64,000 nucleotides of DNA from Bacillus andreraoultii (GTDB lineage Bacteria; Bacillota; Bacilli; Bacillales; Caldibacillaceae): positions 848,089-912,088 of the forward strand of contig NZ_LN868937.1 in the NCBI RefSeq assembly GCF_001244735.1, given 5' to 3'. The notes under the pieces are model-generated. The model did no database searches. It saw only the letters and a program-made list of their open reading frames with translations, and was not told where the DNA came from. This document shows positions 8,646-18,714 of the stretch, piece after piece. A program made the position numbers and the translations under genes. How positions within the stretch are numbered: position 1 is the stretch's first letter; each line of letters begins with the position of its first letter.

Positions 8646-8975
8646 ATGGGAGAGAAGAGACAAGTTGTTATAACCATTTATGGTGCAGAACAAATATGTG
8701 CCAGCTGTGTAAACTTGCCATCATCGAGAGACACGTATGAATGGTTGGAAGCTGCAATTCGGCGGAAATATCCGAATCAGCCTTTTGTTATGGATTATGT
8801 CGATATTATGAATCCACCAGATGATGCGGAAAAACGCCAATTTGCTGAAAAGGTCATTGAGGAAGATTTATTTTATCCAGTCGTTTTAGTAGAAGATGAA
8901 ATTGTTGCTGAAGGAAATCCAAGTTTAAAAGCAATTTATGCCGAAATGGAAAAATACGGTTACAGTGAGAAATAG
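8646..8975 (+). CDS. yuzD: YuzD-like thioredoxin-fold protein (DUF1462)
   Basis: The 109-residue protein has a thioredoxin-like beginning, VVITIYGAEQICASCVNLPS, with a CxxC redox or metal motif, and the YuzD-type tail DEIVAEGNPSLKAIYAEME. The function is unestablished; its position beside yutI and yutM suggests a thiol or Fe-S role, which is inference. AAAGGGGGATG precedes the ATG. The 343-bp spacer downstream (8976-9318) contains only a terminator and no convincing gene. Confidence 0.85.
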   Translation: MGEKRQVVITIYGAEQICASCVNLPSSRDTYEWLEAAIRRKYPNQPFVMDYVDIMNPPDDAEKRQFAEKVIEEDLFYPVVLVEDEIVAEGNPSLKAIYAEMEKYGYSEK

Positions 8976-9271
8976 GCTCGTTTGCCTTTACCGAATAGAA
9001 GTCTTACTACCTCTATGAGTGGAGGAGAATGAAAACGAAAAATCAACTAAGTATAGTTTCAAACCCCTAAAAAATTAGGAGCAAACGTGGCTTAGTGCAT
9101 CTGACATTTGTATAAAGAAAACTTACGGCTTGAGCCTTTAGGAGAAACGAGAGACTAGAGTTTGCTTGATGAGAAAGAGAGTTTTTCAGTTTTGATGTAA
9201 TACTCGAAGTCTTCCTTGTGTGCTTAAGGCAACAAGGAAAGTAGAGATTGGAAAATTTATACTTTCATCTT

Positions 9272-9313
9272 AGACAACAGGCAATTTCCGTTTTTAGAAA
9301 TTGCCTGTTGTCT
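9272..9313. terminator. Strong bidirectional terminator
   Basis: A perfect 17-bp inverted repeat (AGACAACAGGCAATTTC at 9272-9288, complement at 9297-9313) closes an 8-base T-rich loop. It ends yutJ on the minus strand and can stop readthrough from yuzD. Confidence 0.8.
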
Positions 9314-9318
9314 ATCAA

Positions 9319-10386
9319 TTAACCATTATGAAATTTGTATAGCCATAGAATCCCTGACTTTAACAAACGGGCAACTCTACCGGTTAACGGACGTTCCGCA
9401 ACAAGGCCGAAACCTTGCTTTTTCCCTAAAGAACCGAGAATCCCTTTTAACTTAATTTCTGGTAGTTCAGTTGGTAACTCTTCATTATTCCATCGTTTTG
9501 ATAAAACTTGAACAATTTGATCGCCTTGTGATTCAGCGAGTTGTGCACTAGGTGCGAAAGGCAAACTAGCACAATCGCCAACAACGTAAACATGTTCATT
9601 GCCAGGTATATTATGATATGGAGTAAGAACGACACGTTCTGATTCATCTTTTTCAACAGGTAAGTTGCGAACAACTCGGTTTGGTTGAATTCCTGCAGTC
9701 CAAACAATGGCATCAAAATTCATTGGTTCATCGTGATTATATAAAATCCCATCTTCTACTTTGGTAATATTTGCGTAATTGACAATCGTAACCCCGTGAT
9801 CTTGGAACCAATCATTCACGAATTGACTTAATTTTTCAGGGAATTTAGAAAGAACCATCTTCCCACGGTCAAATAAGAAAATTTTTAAATCCGGTCTTGA
9901 TTCATGAAGCTCACTCGCAATTTCAACTCCACTCAACCCTGCTCCGATAATTGCAACTCTGGAACTCTTTGGTAAATTGTTTAATACATTATTCGTTTGT
10001 CGAGTCTCTTCAATTGATTGAATACTGTAGGTAAATTGGTCCGCACCTGGGATGTTATGGTATTTATCTTCACAACCTAAACCAATTATGAGATCGTCAT
10101 ATGCTAAACGATCATTTTCTTTTAAAATTACTTGATTGTTTTCTAAATCGATCTTAACGACTTCATCATTGATAAATTCAATTTGTGAATGTTTTGGAAA
10201 GGCTACCCGAATATGGTTGTCCGGAATTGTTCCCGCTGCTAGAGCATAAAACTCTGTCTTAAATGAATGATACGGCGACCTATCGACTAAAATAATTTTC
10301 AAGTCACTTGGAAGCCCTGTTTGTAACAGCTTTTGCATAATGCGCATGCCACCATAACCGCCACCTAAAATAACTAGTTTTTTCAT
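9319..10386 (-). CDS. yutJ: NADH dehydrogenase-like FAD/NAD(P)-binding oxidoreductase YutJ
   Basis: The 355-residue protein is related to type II NADH dehydrogenases. It has an N-terminal FAD motif LVILGGGYGGMRIMQKL, a second NAD-binding motif VAIIGAGLSGVEIASEL, and the FAD-binding VYVVGDCASLPFAPSAQLAE. The C-terminal helix is short (LLKSGILWLYKFHNG), so membrane contact would be peripheral. ATG at 10386 is chosen since AAAGGGGAAAAGAGG precedes it. Order next to yutM matches B. subtilis; electron acceptor unknown. Confidence 0.88.
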   Translation of the reverse strand: MKKLVILGGGYGGMRIMQKLLQTGLPSDLKIILVDRSPYHSFKTEFYALAAGTIPDNHIRVAFPKHSQIEFINDEVVKIDLENNQVILKENDRLAYDDLIIGLGCEDKYHNIPGADQFTYSIQSIEETRQTNNVLNNLPKSSRVAIIGAGLSGVEIASELHESRPDLKIFLFDRGKMVLSKFPEKLSQFVNDWFQDHGVTIVNYANITKVEDGILYNHDEPMNFDAIVWTAGIQPNRVVRNLPVEKDESERVVLTPYHNIPGNEHVYVVGDCASLPFAPSAQLAESQGDQIVQVLSKRWNNEELPTELPEIKLKGILGSLGKKQGFGLVAERPLTGRVARLLKSGILWLYKFHNG

Positions 10387-10748
10387 CCTCTTTTCCCCTT
10401 TGTTCATTCGATTTCAATTTTTACATCCTTACACTTATATATTTTTCTAATATTATAATTATAGAAATGAATCCCCTTTCATTTCAATGTTAACATATCC
10501 AATAAAATTATATTTGAATTATAAGAAATGTACAACTAAATAATGCCATTTTAGTGTGTTTATAACAATTTTCATGATAAAACTGAACAAAGCACAAACT
10601 ATATATGAAAATGAAGAAGATTTCTGCTAAATAAAAGTTAACGGTTTAACAATTTCAATTCGTTGTGTATTATAAAAAGAATGTATATACTAAATATATA
10701 GTTGAAAAAGGGAAAAACATCCTTGAAATGTTTGAAGGAGGTTTCAAT

Positions 10749-11111
10749 ATGGAACAAATTATTCATTTAACAGAATCAGCAGCCTATCAGGTAAAAGATA
10801 TGATGGAACAAAATGATGAGCAAGGGGCATTTTTACGTGTATCCGTTAAAGGTGGTGGCTGCAGTGGATTGTCCTATGGGATGTCACTCGACCATGAAGC
10901 AGCTAAAGATGATTTGCAATTTGAACAGCATGGAATTAAAGTTTTAATTGGAAAAATTGATGCACCAATTTTACAAGGAACGAAAATTGATTATAAACAG
11001 TCATTGCTTGGTGGTGGATTTACCATCGATAATCCAAATGCCATCGCAACATGTGGGTGTGGATCAAGTTTCCGCACGGCTACAAATGTCGGCGCACCTG
11101 GTGATTGTTAA
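10749..11111 (+). CDS. yutM: A-type Fe-S carrier protein (IscA/SufA/ErpA family)
   Basis: The 120-residue protein carries the three conserved cysteines of A-type carriers: KGGGCSGLSYGM and, near the C-terminus, ATCGCGSSF. It accepts Fe-S clusters from the scaffold and passes them to apoproteins. The start at 10749 follows TTTGAAGGAGGTTTCAAT; longer in-frame starts upstream lack a site. It is transcribed alone, between the two minus-strand flavoprotein genes yutJ and yumC. Confidence 0.92.
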   Translation: MEQIIHLTESAAYQVKDMMEQNDEQGAFLRVSVKGGGCSGLSYGMSLDHEAAKDDLQFEQHGIKVLIGKIDAPILQGTKIDYKQSLLGGGFTIDNPNAIATCGCGSSFRTATNVGAPGDC

Positions 11112-11280
11112 ATTTCCGATTAAATAATGTTAAAAAGGTGCCATAGAATTACATTGCCCCTTTCAAGAGAAAAAAATAGGGAAAACTCATGGCACAAGGC
11201 TTGGTGGGTCGAGAGCGGAAGTTTTTATCATAGCGTAAAGGGAAGTAGAAAATAAAAAAAATCCCTTCCCTCGTAGCTAA

Positions 11281-11348
11281 AAAACCCGAACGATTACGAA
11301 ACTCTTAATGAGAATTTCGCATGAAAAGTTCGGGTTTTCCTTTATTTG
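11281..11348. terminator. Bidirectional terminator between yutM and yumC
   Basis: AAAACCCGAAC (11281-11291) pairs with GTTCGGGTTTT (11338-11348). The large loop holds a second hairpin around CGAAACTC/GAGAATTTCG. A- and T-tracts flank both ends, suiting convergent genes. Confidence 0.75.
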
Positions 11349-11405
11349 AAATCCTTTTGTCCCAGCCTTTTTAACGATAAGACAAACTACATATTCATCA
11401 AATAA

Positions 11406-12401
11406 TTAGTCAAACATGGCCGTGCTATGCATTGGTTGAATTCTTGCAGTAGGGTCAATATATTTTTTCGCATTGCTTACGGCGACAGGGGCTTCACCAA
11501 AACCGGTTGCAATTAATTTCACCTTACCGTCATATGTACAAATATCTCCGCAAGCATACACACCTGGAATATTTGTTTCCATTTTTGAGTTGACAACAAT
11601 TGAATTTTTCTCAATTTCCAAACCCCAGTCTTTAATTGGACCTAGGGATGAAACAAAACCGTAGTTGACAATGACATCATCTACATCAATGGTCTCCGTT
11701 TCTTCGCCTTTTACCACTTGTAAGACCACTTGATTCACTTTTTCACCATCACCAATTAACTCAACAGGTACGAACGGTGTTTTAATTTCGACATTCGAAT
11801 TTCGCATATTGTCAACGCTATGTTCATGGGCGCGGAACTTGTCCCTCCGATGAACAATCGTTACTTTTTCCGCAATTGGTTCTAACATTAAAGCCCAGTC
11901 AACTGCTGAATCACCACCACCAAAAATAACAACTTTTTTACCTTTAAAGTAATTCATGTCGTTAATATAGTAATGCAAGTTTTTTCCTTCATATGCTTTC
12001 GCGTTATCGAGATCTAATCTTCTTGGTTGGAACGCACCATTTCCAGCGGTTATAATGACTGCTTTCGTATAGTGGACCTCTTTATTTGTCATTAATTTAA
12101 TGACGCCATCTTCTTGCCGTTCTAAACTTTGGACGGATTGATCTAACCGGATCGTTGGGTCGAATAGTTTTATTTGTTCGGTTAAGTTGTCCACTAATTC
12201 ACGAGCACGAACTTTAGGGAATCCTGCCACATCGTATATAAACTTCTCAGGATAAAGAGCTGTTAATTGTCCACCAAGTTGGGGTAAGCTTTCGATAATT
12301 TTTACCGTGGCTTTACGCATGCCACCATAAAATGCAGTGAATAAACCGGTTGGTCCACCACCAATTACTGTTATATCATAAACTTGTGTATCTTCTTTCA
12401 A
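11406..12401 (-). CDS. yumC: Ferredoxin--NADP(+) reductase (thioredoxin reductase-like type)
   Basis: The 331-residue flavoenzyme of the YumC class transfers electrons between NADPH and ferredoxin or flavodoxin. Seen are the FAD motif [18 protein letters not shown], the NADP motif [17 protein letters not shown] followed by VHRRDKFRA, and the C-terminal FAD loop [10 protein letters not shown]. It lacks the CxxC of true thioredoxin reductases. TTG at 12401 is the start: GGAGGG precedes it and the N-terminus [13 protein letters not shown] matches the family. Confidence 0.93.
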   Translation of the reverse strand: MKEDTQVYDITVIGGGPTGLFTAFYGGMRKATVKIIESLPQLGGQLTALYPEKFIYDVAGFPKVRARELVDNLTEQIKLFDPTIRLDQSVQSLERQEDGVIKLMTNKEVHYTKAVIITAGNGAFQPRRLDLDNAKAYEGKNLHYYINDMNYFKGKKVVIFGGGDSAVDWALMLEPIAEKVTIVHRRDKFRAHEHSVDNMRNSNVEIKTPFVPVELIGDGEKVNQVVLQVVKGEETETIDVDDVIVNYGFVSSLGPIKDWGLEIEKNSIVVNSKMETNIPGVYACGDICTYDGKVKLIATGFGEAPVAVSNAKKYIDPTARIQPMHSTAMFD

Positions 12402-12669
12402 TGGAAATCCCTCCAATTAAAATTCACAGTTATTTTACCATAAATACACTGATTTCCGAAATAGAAGTAACTGTGGAGCGTGAATTTATGAAGGTTAAAC
12501 AATGTTCAGTTGAAAAATGGACGAAATTCATATTTTCATCTTCTCGTTCTTTTATTTCTCAATGCAAATGGTGATAGTTGTTGTCGGAAAATGGGGTCTA
12601 TCACTTATTAATTGACGGAATATTTTTCACTTTAGTAAACTAGTTATAATAATGGGGAGGGATGACGTT

Positions 12670-12993
12670 TTGCCATTTTCAATATTACATCTACTAATTT
12701 CCGTTCTTTTATTTTTCATCTTATTTTTTGGCATTGGTTTTATATTAAATATGTTGTTACGAATGACTTGGATTATGGCCCTTATTTATCCATTTGTCGT
12801 ACTCTTAATTATTGATAATGTCGCATTTGTTGAGTATTTTCGAAATCCAATGGAAGCCTTTCATACGTTAGGAAAAAATCTTGTTTCACTTGCACCAGCG
12901 GATATTACTGTTTTACTTAGTGGCTTTTTAGGAACAATTTTATCCGGATTTACAATGAAAACGTTACGACAAAGGGGTTATCGCATGTTCTAA
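12670..12993 (+). CDS. yuiB: Small membrane protein YuiB
   Basis: The 107-residue integral membrane protein has three predicted helices: around ISVLLFFILFFGIGFILN, MALIYPFVVLLIID and a C-terminal VLLSGFLGTILSGF. It ends TLRQRGYRMF, as YuiB proteins do. A TTG at 12670 spaced after GGGGAGGG is the likely start; the ATG at 12652 lies before that site. Function unknown. It sits upstream of yuiC, as in B. subtilis, but no yuiA was found between yumC and yuiB. Confidence 0.82.
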   Translation: MPFSILHLLISVLLFFILFFGIGFILNMLLRMTWIMALIYPFVVLLIIDNVAFVEYFRNPMEAFHTLGKNLVSLAPADITVLLSGFLGTILSGFTMKTLRQRGYRMF

Positions 12994-13112
12994 AACATAC
13001 AAAAATGCTATGATTTTTACATATTTTAATCGTCTACTCAATATTTTTTCCTCTACGTGAATATTTCTCTCTCATTTGGGAAAGAAATAGAACACGGGAG
13101 GAGTGAAAAAAT

Positions 13113-13805
13113 ATGGTAAAAATAAAAAAGTGGTCAAAGCGAATCATTATGACCATTCTATTTACAATTGCTATATTAATCACGTATCAAACGGTATCTG
13201 GAGTAAAGGCAGAAGGGTTATCTGAATATAAAAATGCCAATAGCAAACCATTGAATCATTCATTAAAATCTATCAACTTACAATATAAATCATTGAAAGT
13301 CGCAGCAACTACGGGAACGAAAATTTCTTCAAGTGAGGAGATTAAAGGAAAAATCCCAAGTCTTGAAGAAGCATTTAACTGGGATCATGAATACCCGAGA
13401 CATCAAGTTGTTGCCACTGGATATACAGCTGGGTATGAATCCACAGGGAAAAACCCAAGCCATCCGTCATATGGGATTACTTATTCTGGTGTGAAAGTAA
13501 AACGAGATTTATATTCAACTATAGCTGCTGATTTATCTGTTTTCCCAATAGGCACCATCTTGTTTATCCCGGGATACGGTTTTGGCGTTGTGGCAGATAT
13601 TGGTGGGGCCATTAAAGGAAATAAAATTGATTTATATTTTGAAACAGTAGATGATGTATATAATGAATGGGGTAAACGTGTTGTTGATGTTTACGTTGTT
13701 AAAAAGGGTAACGGCAAGTTAACTGCAAGTGATCTAACTAAATTGAACGAAGATAAGGCAATGCAAGTGTTCCGTAGTCAATACACGTCAAGTAAAAAAG
13801 AATAG
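13113..13805 (+). CDS. yuiC: YuiC, secreted 3D-domain (Sps-type) protein
   Basis: The 230-residue protein has an N-terminal signal or anchor helix ([18 protein letters not shown]), a linker, and a C-terminal 3D domain. The motif of three aspartates is visible: one in [12 protein letters not shown], one in NKIDLYF and one in VDDVY/VVDVYVV. Related Sps proteins (stationary-phase survival, MltA-like fold) act on peptidoglycan. A site GGGAGGAGTG precedes the ATG. Role in cell-wall remodelling is inferred from the family. Confidence 0.88.
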   Translation: MVKIKKWSKRIIMTILFTIAILITYQTVSGVKAEGLSEYKNANSKPLNHSLKSINLQYKSLKVAATTGTKISSSEEIKGKIPSLEEAFNWDHEYPRHQVVATGYTAGYESTGKNPSHPSYGITYSGVKVKRDLYSTIAADLSVFPIGTILFIPGYGFGVVADIGGAIKGNKIDLYFETVDDVYNEWGKRVVDVYVVKKGNGKLTASDLTKLNEDKAMQVFRSQYTSSKKE

Positions 13806-13806
13806 A

Positions 13807-13857
13807 CAAGCTACCATGTCCTTTTATCGATAAAAATGTCGGTGAGGGCTTTTTTTT
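13807..13857 (+). terminator. Probable terminator after yuiC
   Basis: AAGCTACC can pair with GGTGAGGGCTT around an inner TTTTATCGATAAAA hairpin, and eight T follow. The stem is imperfect. Confidence 0.5.
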
Positions 13858-14032
13858 GCATTTTAATAACTTTGTTGCTTTGTTATTGTAAGTGATTTTA
13901 ATATTCGTTAATTTTTCTTAAGTATGAAGGTATAGTTTATCAGTTTTTCTTGTTTTCTAAAACGGCCGTGAAATTTTTTATACTCTATATAAAAGTTGGT
14001 ATTTTCTATATAATGGTAAGGGAGGTGGAAGT

Positions 14033-15535
14033 ATGTTTACAATTGAAAAAACTTATAAAAAAGAGAATGTAGCTGAAGTTTTAAGTATTGGCATTTTTGA
14101 AGAACCAGAAAAGTTTTCGCATTTAGAAGACAAGTTGGACGAGGTACTACAAGAACAATTAAAAGAATTATCTAGTGCTGGAGATATTTCATCAAAGAAA
14201 CGAACAGTATCAATCATTCCTACTTTAGGCTTAAGCGGTACGAAACGTCTTGCATTTGTAGGTTTAGGGAAGAAAAAAAAGCTAACAAAAGAAGTGTTAC
14301 GTGAAAGTTTTGGGAAATTGGTTCAATCAATCCATCGAAAAAAATTAACAGCTGTATCAATTCTTCTCGATTCTTTTGTAACAGAGGCCATATCGGTAGA
14401 AAAAGTAGCCAGTTTATTTGGTGAGGCTTTCGCATTGGCTCTTTATAACTTCCCGGGCTATAAGCAAAGAGCAAATATTCCAGAAACAAAAATTAATGCG
14501 ATCACTGTTTATACAGAGGGTGAAAGGGATACAGTTGAGCAAGCGCTTAAAGCTGGATATATTTATGGATGTGCAACAAACTCAGCAAGAACGCTTGTAA
14601 ATACTCCGCCGAACTTATTAACATCAACGGATTTGGCAAATTATGCGAAGGAATTAGCAGAGCGTTATCAATTTGAAGTAGAAATCCTTGATAAGCAAGA
14701 AATGATTGAACTTGGTATGGGGGCATTACTTGCAGTAAACCAAGGATCCGACGAACCACCGAAAATGATTGTTTTAAAATATCAAGGAAAAGAAGAATGG
14801 ACAGATGTCATCGGTCTTGTTGGGAAAGGAATTACATACGATACAGGTGGTTACTCACTTAAACCACGTGTCAGCATGGTTGGTATGAAAACGGATATGG
14901 GTGGAGCGGCTGCTGTTTTTGGTGCAATGGAAATTGTGGGTGAATTAAGACCAAAACAAAATGTCGTTGCCGTTATACCTTCCACAGATAATATGGTGAA
15001 TGGAAAAGGATTTAAACCAGATGATGTCATTACATCTTTAAGTGGAAAAACGATAGAAGTTACAAATACCGATGCAGAAGGACGACTTGTTCTTGCAGAT
15101 GGGCTTACATACGCAAAACAACACGGAGCAAACTACCTTGTAGATGTAGCGACGTTAACAGGTGGAGTCATTACTGCACTAGGTTCGGATAAAACTGGGG
15201 CAATGACAAACAATGAAGATTTTTATGGTAAAGTGTTGGAAGCGTCAAAAGAAACAGATGAAATGATTTGGCTCTTACCAATTACAGAAAAAGATAAAGA
15301 AAAAGTTCGTAAAAGTAAAATCGCGGATCTTGATAATTCACCATCCCGTGAAGGTCATGCCATAATGGGCGGGGCATTTATTGGAGAATTTGCAGAAAAT
15401 ACACCTTGGGTTCACCTCGACATTGCAGGAACCGCAACAGTAAATGGAGCACATGACCTTGGTCCGTCTGGTGCAACAGGTGTTATGGTCCGCACACTCG
15501 CTAAACTTATAGAAACATTCGAACCAAGTAAATAA
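14033..15535 (+). CDS. pepA: Leucyl aminopeptidase (M17)
   Basis: The 500-residue cytosolic aminopeptidase releases N-terminal leucine and other residues. The C-terminal catalytic domain shows [24 protein letters not shown] and the M17 signature [14 protein letters not shown], which supply the two-zinc ligands and the catalytic Lys and Arg. The N-terminal macro-like domain is more divergent, as usual. GGGAGGTGGAAGT precedes the ATG. The gene stands alone, closing the yui block. Confidence 0.94.
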   Translation: MFTIEKTYKKENVAEVLSIGIFEEPEKFSHLEDKLDEVLQEQLKELSSAGDISSKKRTVSIIPTLGLSGTKRLAFVGLGKKKKLTKEVLRESFGKLVQSIHRKKLTAVSILLDSFVTEAISVEKVASLFGEAFALALYNFPGYKQRANIPETKINAITVYTEGERDTVEQALKAGYIYGCATNSARTLVNTPPNLLTSTDLANYAKELAERYQFEVEILDKQEMIELGMGALLAVNQGSDEPPKMIVLKYQGKEEWTDVIGLVGKGITYDTGGYSLKPRVSMVGMKTDMGGAAAVFGAMEIVGELRPKQNVVAVIPSTDNMVNGKGFKPDDVITSLSGKTIEVTNTDAEGRLVLADGLTYAKQHGANYLVDVATLTGGVITALGSDKTGAMTNNEDFYGKVLEASKETDEMIWLLPITEKDKEKVRKSKIADLDNSPSREGHAIMGGAFIGEFAENTPWVHLDIAGTATVNGAHDLGPSGATGVMVRTLAKLIETFEPSK

Positions 15536-15560
15536 GATTTTTGAAGAAAGTTGAAAAGTA

Positions 15561-15593
15561 AAGATCCTCATTGCGAAAATGAGGGTCTTTTTA
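15561..15593 (+). terminator. Terminator of pepA
   Basis: AAGATCCTCATT pairs with AATGAGGGTCTT around a short loop, followed by a T-tract. Confidence 0.85.
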
Positions 15594-15629
15594 TTGGAAA
15601 AACCTTTTATATTTGGGAATAACAAGCAA

Positions 15630-15712
15630 GACTTCGGAAAAAACGAGGTTGACTTCGGAAAAATATGATGAACTTCGGAAATATAACAACCAACTTTGGA
15701 ATCTTTGGAGGA
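15630..15712. repeat. Short ACTTCGGAAA repeats, array 1
   Basis: Three copies of GACTTCGGAAA/AACTTCGGAAA and a degenerate AACTTTGGAA follow each other at about 20-24 bp spacing. The same word recurs in a larger array at 59.4-59.7 kb. No gene is seen in 15594-15837. Confidence 0.75.
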
Positions 15713-15837
15713 TAACCACATGGCAAAATATGGTTTTAAAATAATTGTTGAAAAATGTAGACAAGTGACGAAAATGGTGGTATATTAATATCCGTTGTTA
15801 CCTTTTTAACAAGATTAACAAGTTATAAACTGCGAGT

Positions 15838-16183
15838 AGCCATGAGCGTTACATCTTTGAAAAAACAACGAGTTGCTTCGACGCATCCATTATCTTTGAA
15901 ATAACTAGAAGAGGAAGAAGCATGACAGGAAGGCTGTCAAAGTAAACGTCTAAAATGTAATACAAAAAACTTCAAATAATTATGCGGGTGTAGTTTAGTG
16001 GTAAAACCACAGCCACGAGCGTTACATCTTTGAAAAAACAACGAGTTGCTTCGACGCATCCATCATCTTTGAAATAACTAGAAGAGGAAGAAGCATGACA
16101 GGAAGGCTGTCAAAGTAAACGTCTAAAATGTAATACAAAAAACTTCAAATAATTATGCGGGTGTAGTTTAGTGGTAAAACCAC
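15838..16183. repeat. 173-bp tandem duplication including the 5' part of tRNA-Gly
   Basis: The segment from AGCC at 15838 is repeated from AGCC at 16011, period 173 bp. Only two base differences are seen between copies (ATGAGC/ACGAGC and CATTATC/CATCATC). Each copy ends with the first 31 bases of the tRNA-Gly gene. The tetranucleotide AGCC occurs at all junctions, which points to a microhomology-mediated duplication. Confidence 0.9.
15984..16014 (+). pseudogene. Truncated tRNA-Gly (5' 31 nt)
   Basis: These bases are identical to the acceptor 5' strand, D arm and start of the anticodon stem of the intact tRNA-Gly at 16157. The sequence then switches at CAGCC into the duplicated upstream DNA, so no anticodon or T arm is present. 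It cannot form a tRNA. Confidence 0.9.
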
Positions 16184-16230
16184 AGCCTTCCAAGCTGTTG
16201 TCGTGGGTTCGATTCCCATCACCCGCTCCA
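16157..16230 (+). tRNA. tRNA-Gly (anticodon UCC)
   Basis: The acceptor GCGGGTG pairs with CACCCGC, followed by discriminator T and encoded CCA. The D arm is GTTTAGTGGTAAAAC, the anticodon loop CTTCCAA reads UCC, and the T arm is CGTGGGTTCGATTCCCATC. It is a single gene followed by a terminator. Its own upstream region was duplicated (15838-16183), so transcription may start within the duplicated DNA. Confidence 0.96.
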
Positions 16231-16240
16231 TACATAGCGC

Positions 16241-16286
16241 AACGCAGTGTTTCGTTTCGGAAAAGAACGAAGCATTGCGTTTTTTA
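16241..16286 (+). terminator. Terminator of tRNA-Gly
   Basis: AACGCAGTGTTTCGTT pairs with AACGAAGCATTGCGTT with two G-T type mismatches and is followed by TTTT. It lies ten bases past the CCA end. Confidence 0.85.
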
Positions 16287-16513
16287 CTATTTTTATGTTT
16301 TATACGTTTCATGTTAGACTATGTAAAATTACGATTATAAAACTTGTCATGTTTTCTTTATGTGGTAAGAAAGAACACGACAACAATCTTATTGTCATTA
16401 TGACAAGTGTATACTTGAGGAAGTTATTCCAATATCCATAATAAAAAAACACATTTCTAAAAAATGACTAAATAACGAATATGATAAAATAAAAAGGGGT
16501 AAGGAGGGTCAAC

Positions 16514-17656
16514 GTGGATTACAAATTATTAAAACAAGAAATCATTGACTATGCTAAAACGATTGGGATTGATAAAATTGGATTTGCCACAGCAGAACCT
16601 TTTTCAACATTAAAAACACGACTTATTCGTCAACAAGAACTAAACTACCAATCTGGGTTTGAAGAATCTGATATTGAGAAGCGGACGAATCCAGCCCTCC
16701 TGTTTGACAACCCCCAATCCATTATATCTATTGCCGTAGCGTATCCAACAAAAATGTTAGAACATGTTCGAGGAAAAAAAGGTGAACGAAGAGGCTTATT
16801 TGCCAGAGCTTCCTGGGGTGAAGATTATCATACAGTATTACGCGACCGGTTAAATAAACTTGAACAATTTATTACAGCCAAAATTGACGGTGCACGATGT
16901 AAATCCATGGTAGATACAGGGGAATTATCTGATCGTGCTGTTGCAGAACGTGCAGGCATCGGTTGGAGCGGAAAAAATTGTGCCATTATTACTCCTGAAT
17001 TTGGTTCATTTGTTTACTTAGGTGAAATGATTACAAATATTCCATTTGAACCGGATACACCAATTGAAAACTTATGTGGTTCGTGCAATAAATGTATTGA
17101 AGCATGTCCGACCGGTGCCCTTGTTGGTCCAGGACAAATTAATGCAAAAATTTGTATCTCCTATTTAACTCAAACTAAAGACTTTTTACCTGAACAATAT
17201 CGAAACGTCATTGGTAATCGTTTATATGGTTGTGACACATGTCAAATGGTTTGTCCATATAATCGAGGGGTTGACTTTCATTTTCATGAAGAGCTCGAAC
17301 CAGATCCTGAAATTGCAAAACCATTATTAAAGCCTTTATTAGATATGAGTAATCGAGAGTTTAAAGAAAAATTTGGCCATGTTGCAGGAGCTTGGCGAGG
17401 GAAAAAACCAATTCAACGAAATGCCATTATTGCTATTGGTCATTTTAAAGATGAAACGGCGCTATATGAATTGGAACATGTTTTAAAAAAGGATCCCCGT
17501 CCTGTCATTCGAGGCACAGCTGCTTGGGCGCTAGGAAAAATTGGTACGGATGAATCAAAACAAATTTTAATAACAGCAAAAGAAAAAGAACAAGATGAGA
17601 AAGTAATACATGAAATTACTTCAGCACTGGGAAAAATTGAGACAGAGACAAAATAA
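16514..17656 (+). CDS. queG: Epoxyqueuosine reductase QueG
   Basis: The 380-residue cobalamin- and Fe-S-dependent enzyme makes the last step of queuosine synthesis on tRNA. Two 4Fe-4S ligand sets are present, CGSCNKCIEACPTGA and CDTCQMVCPYN. The substrate region contains ARASWGEDYH and VDTGELSDRAVAERAGIGW. A C-terminal HEAT-repeat extension (residues about 300-380) binds tRNA and is typical of Bacillus QueG. GTG start follows AAGGAGGGTCAAC. It heads queG-yhbB-trmL, two of whose genes act on the tRNA anticodon region. Confidence 0.95.
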   Translation: MDYKLLKQEIIDYAKTIGIDKIGFATAEPFSTLKTRLIRQQELNYQSGFEESDIEKRTNPALLFDNPQSIISIAVAYPTKMLEHVRGKKGERRGLFARASWGEDYHTVLRDRLNKLEQFITAKIDGARCKSMVDTGELSDRAVAERAGIGWSGKNCAIITPEFGSFVYLGEMITNIPFEPDTPIENLCGSCNKCIEACPTGALVGPGQINAKICISYLTQTKDFLPEQYRNVIGNRLYGCDTCQMVCPYNRGVDFHFHEELEPDPEIAKPLLKPLLDMSNREFKEKFGHVAGAWRGKKPIQRNAIIAIGHFKDETALYELEHVLKKDPRPVIRGTAAWALGKIGTDESKQILITAKEKEQDEKVIHEITSALGKIETETK

Positions 17657-17820
17657 ATATTGTAAGTAAAACTAAGTCGTTTATTAACATTAACAGGATC
17701 TAGTCAACAGGTTCTAAAGCTCCGTTCAAATAATAGGTTAAAAAACTAACTAACCACATCTTGAAAAACGGATTCACATAGGAAAAAATCTAGGCATACA
17801 CATAATCAAAAGGAGTGTGT

Positions 17821-18690
17821 ATGACCATGATTGACCAGCTTCAAAGATTATTAGAACAACGTGTAAATCAATGTGTCGATGCTAAAGCGAACGATTGTTT
17901 GAAAATCGAGCGAAAAAAATCATGCTTACAAAGTCGTAATGGTGAAATTGTTAAAGCGAAGGCAACCGGAAAAATAATGGAAAAAACTACTGACGGGGAC
18001 CATACGGATATTCATTATCATGTTCATTTTCAATACTTAATTAAACAAGAGAAAAGGTTTTATATTGAAGAAGAGGTTGAAAGGCGGAAAGCAAAATTTT
18101 ACAAAGGTACGCTTTTAACAGATGAAGAACTACCTGAAGTATATACCATTGAGGTTCCAGAGTTGAAACTTGACCGCCATGAAGACTTGGAACGAATAAC
18201 GTATTATTACGATCGGAGAAAAGCTGTACAATATGCGGAACGTTGGTGGAATGATTACAATCCAGCCTATCATAAATTTACCGATGACTGTACGAATTAC
18301 ATTTCTCAATGTTTGCGAGCTGGAGGGGCACCGATGAGGGGATTTTCCAACCGTTCTAGTGGTTGGTGGTATGATGGAAATAGTTGGAGCTATAGTTGGT
18401 CAATAGCCCATTCATTTCGATGGTATTTAGGTACTTCGAAAGTCGGCCTACGTGCTAATGAAGTTCAAGATCCAAGAGAGCTACAACTTGGCGATATTAT
18501 ATGTTATGATTTTGAAGGTGATGGTCGTTTTAACCACTCAACGATTGTGACCGCAAAAGATGCTTATGGAATGCCCTTAGTCAACGCTCATACGTCAAAT
18601 AGTCGGATGCGTTACTGGTCCTATGAAGACTCATCGGCGTACACGGAAAATATAGACTATCGATTTTTTAAAATTGTTGATGATTATTAG
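17821..18690 (+). CDS. yhbB: YhbB, Amidase_6-domain protein
   Basis: The 289-residue protein has an N-terminal charged region and a C-terminal amidase_6 (putative amidase) domain. That domain begins AVQYAERWWNDYNPAYHKF and holds the probable catalytic Cys in DDCTNYISQCL, His in FNHSTIVTA and Asn in LVNAHTSNS. No signal peptide is seen, so it may act in the mother cell or be released by another route. ATG 17821 is five bases after AAGGAG. The order queG-yhbB-trmL matches B. subtilis. Confidence 0.85.
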   Translation: MTMIDQLQRLLEQRVNQCVDAKANDCLKIERKKSCLQSRNGEIVKAKATGKIMEKTTDGDHTDIHYHVHFQYLIKQEKRFYIEEEVERRKAKFYKGTLLTDEELPEVYTIEVPELKLDRHEDLERITYYYDRRKAVQYAERWWNDYNPAYHKFTDDCTNYISQCLRAGGAPMRGFSNRSSGWWYDGNSWSYSWSIAHSFRWYLGTSKVGLRANEVQDPRELQLGDIICYDFEGDGRFNHSTIVTAKDAYGMPLVNAHTSNSRMRYWSYEDSSAYTENIDYRFFKIVDDY

Positions 18691-18714
18691 ATTTACTTTT
18701 AGAGGTGGAAAATT

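Noticed and set aside
12484..12575. Short plus-strand frame with a GGAG-like site, as a yuiA candidate
   Set aside because: The 28-residue product lacks the CxxCxGxG motifs of YuiA and has no terminator or conserved features.
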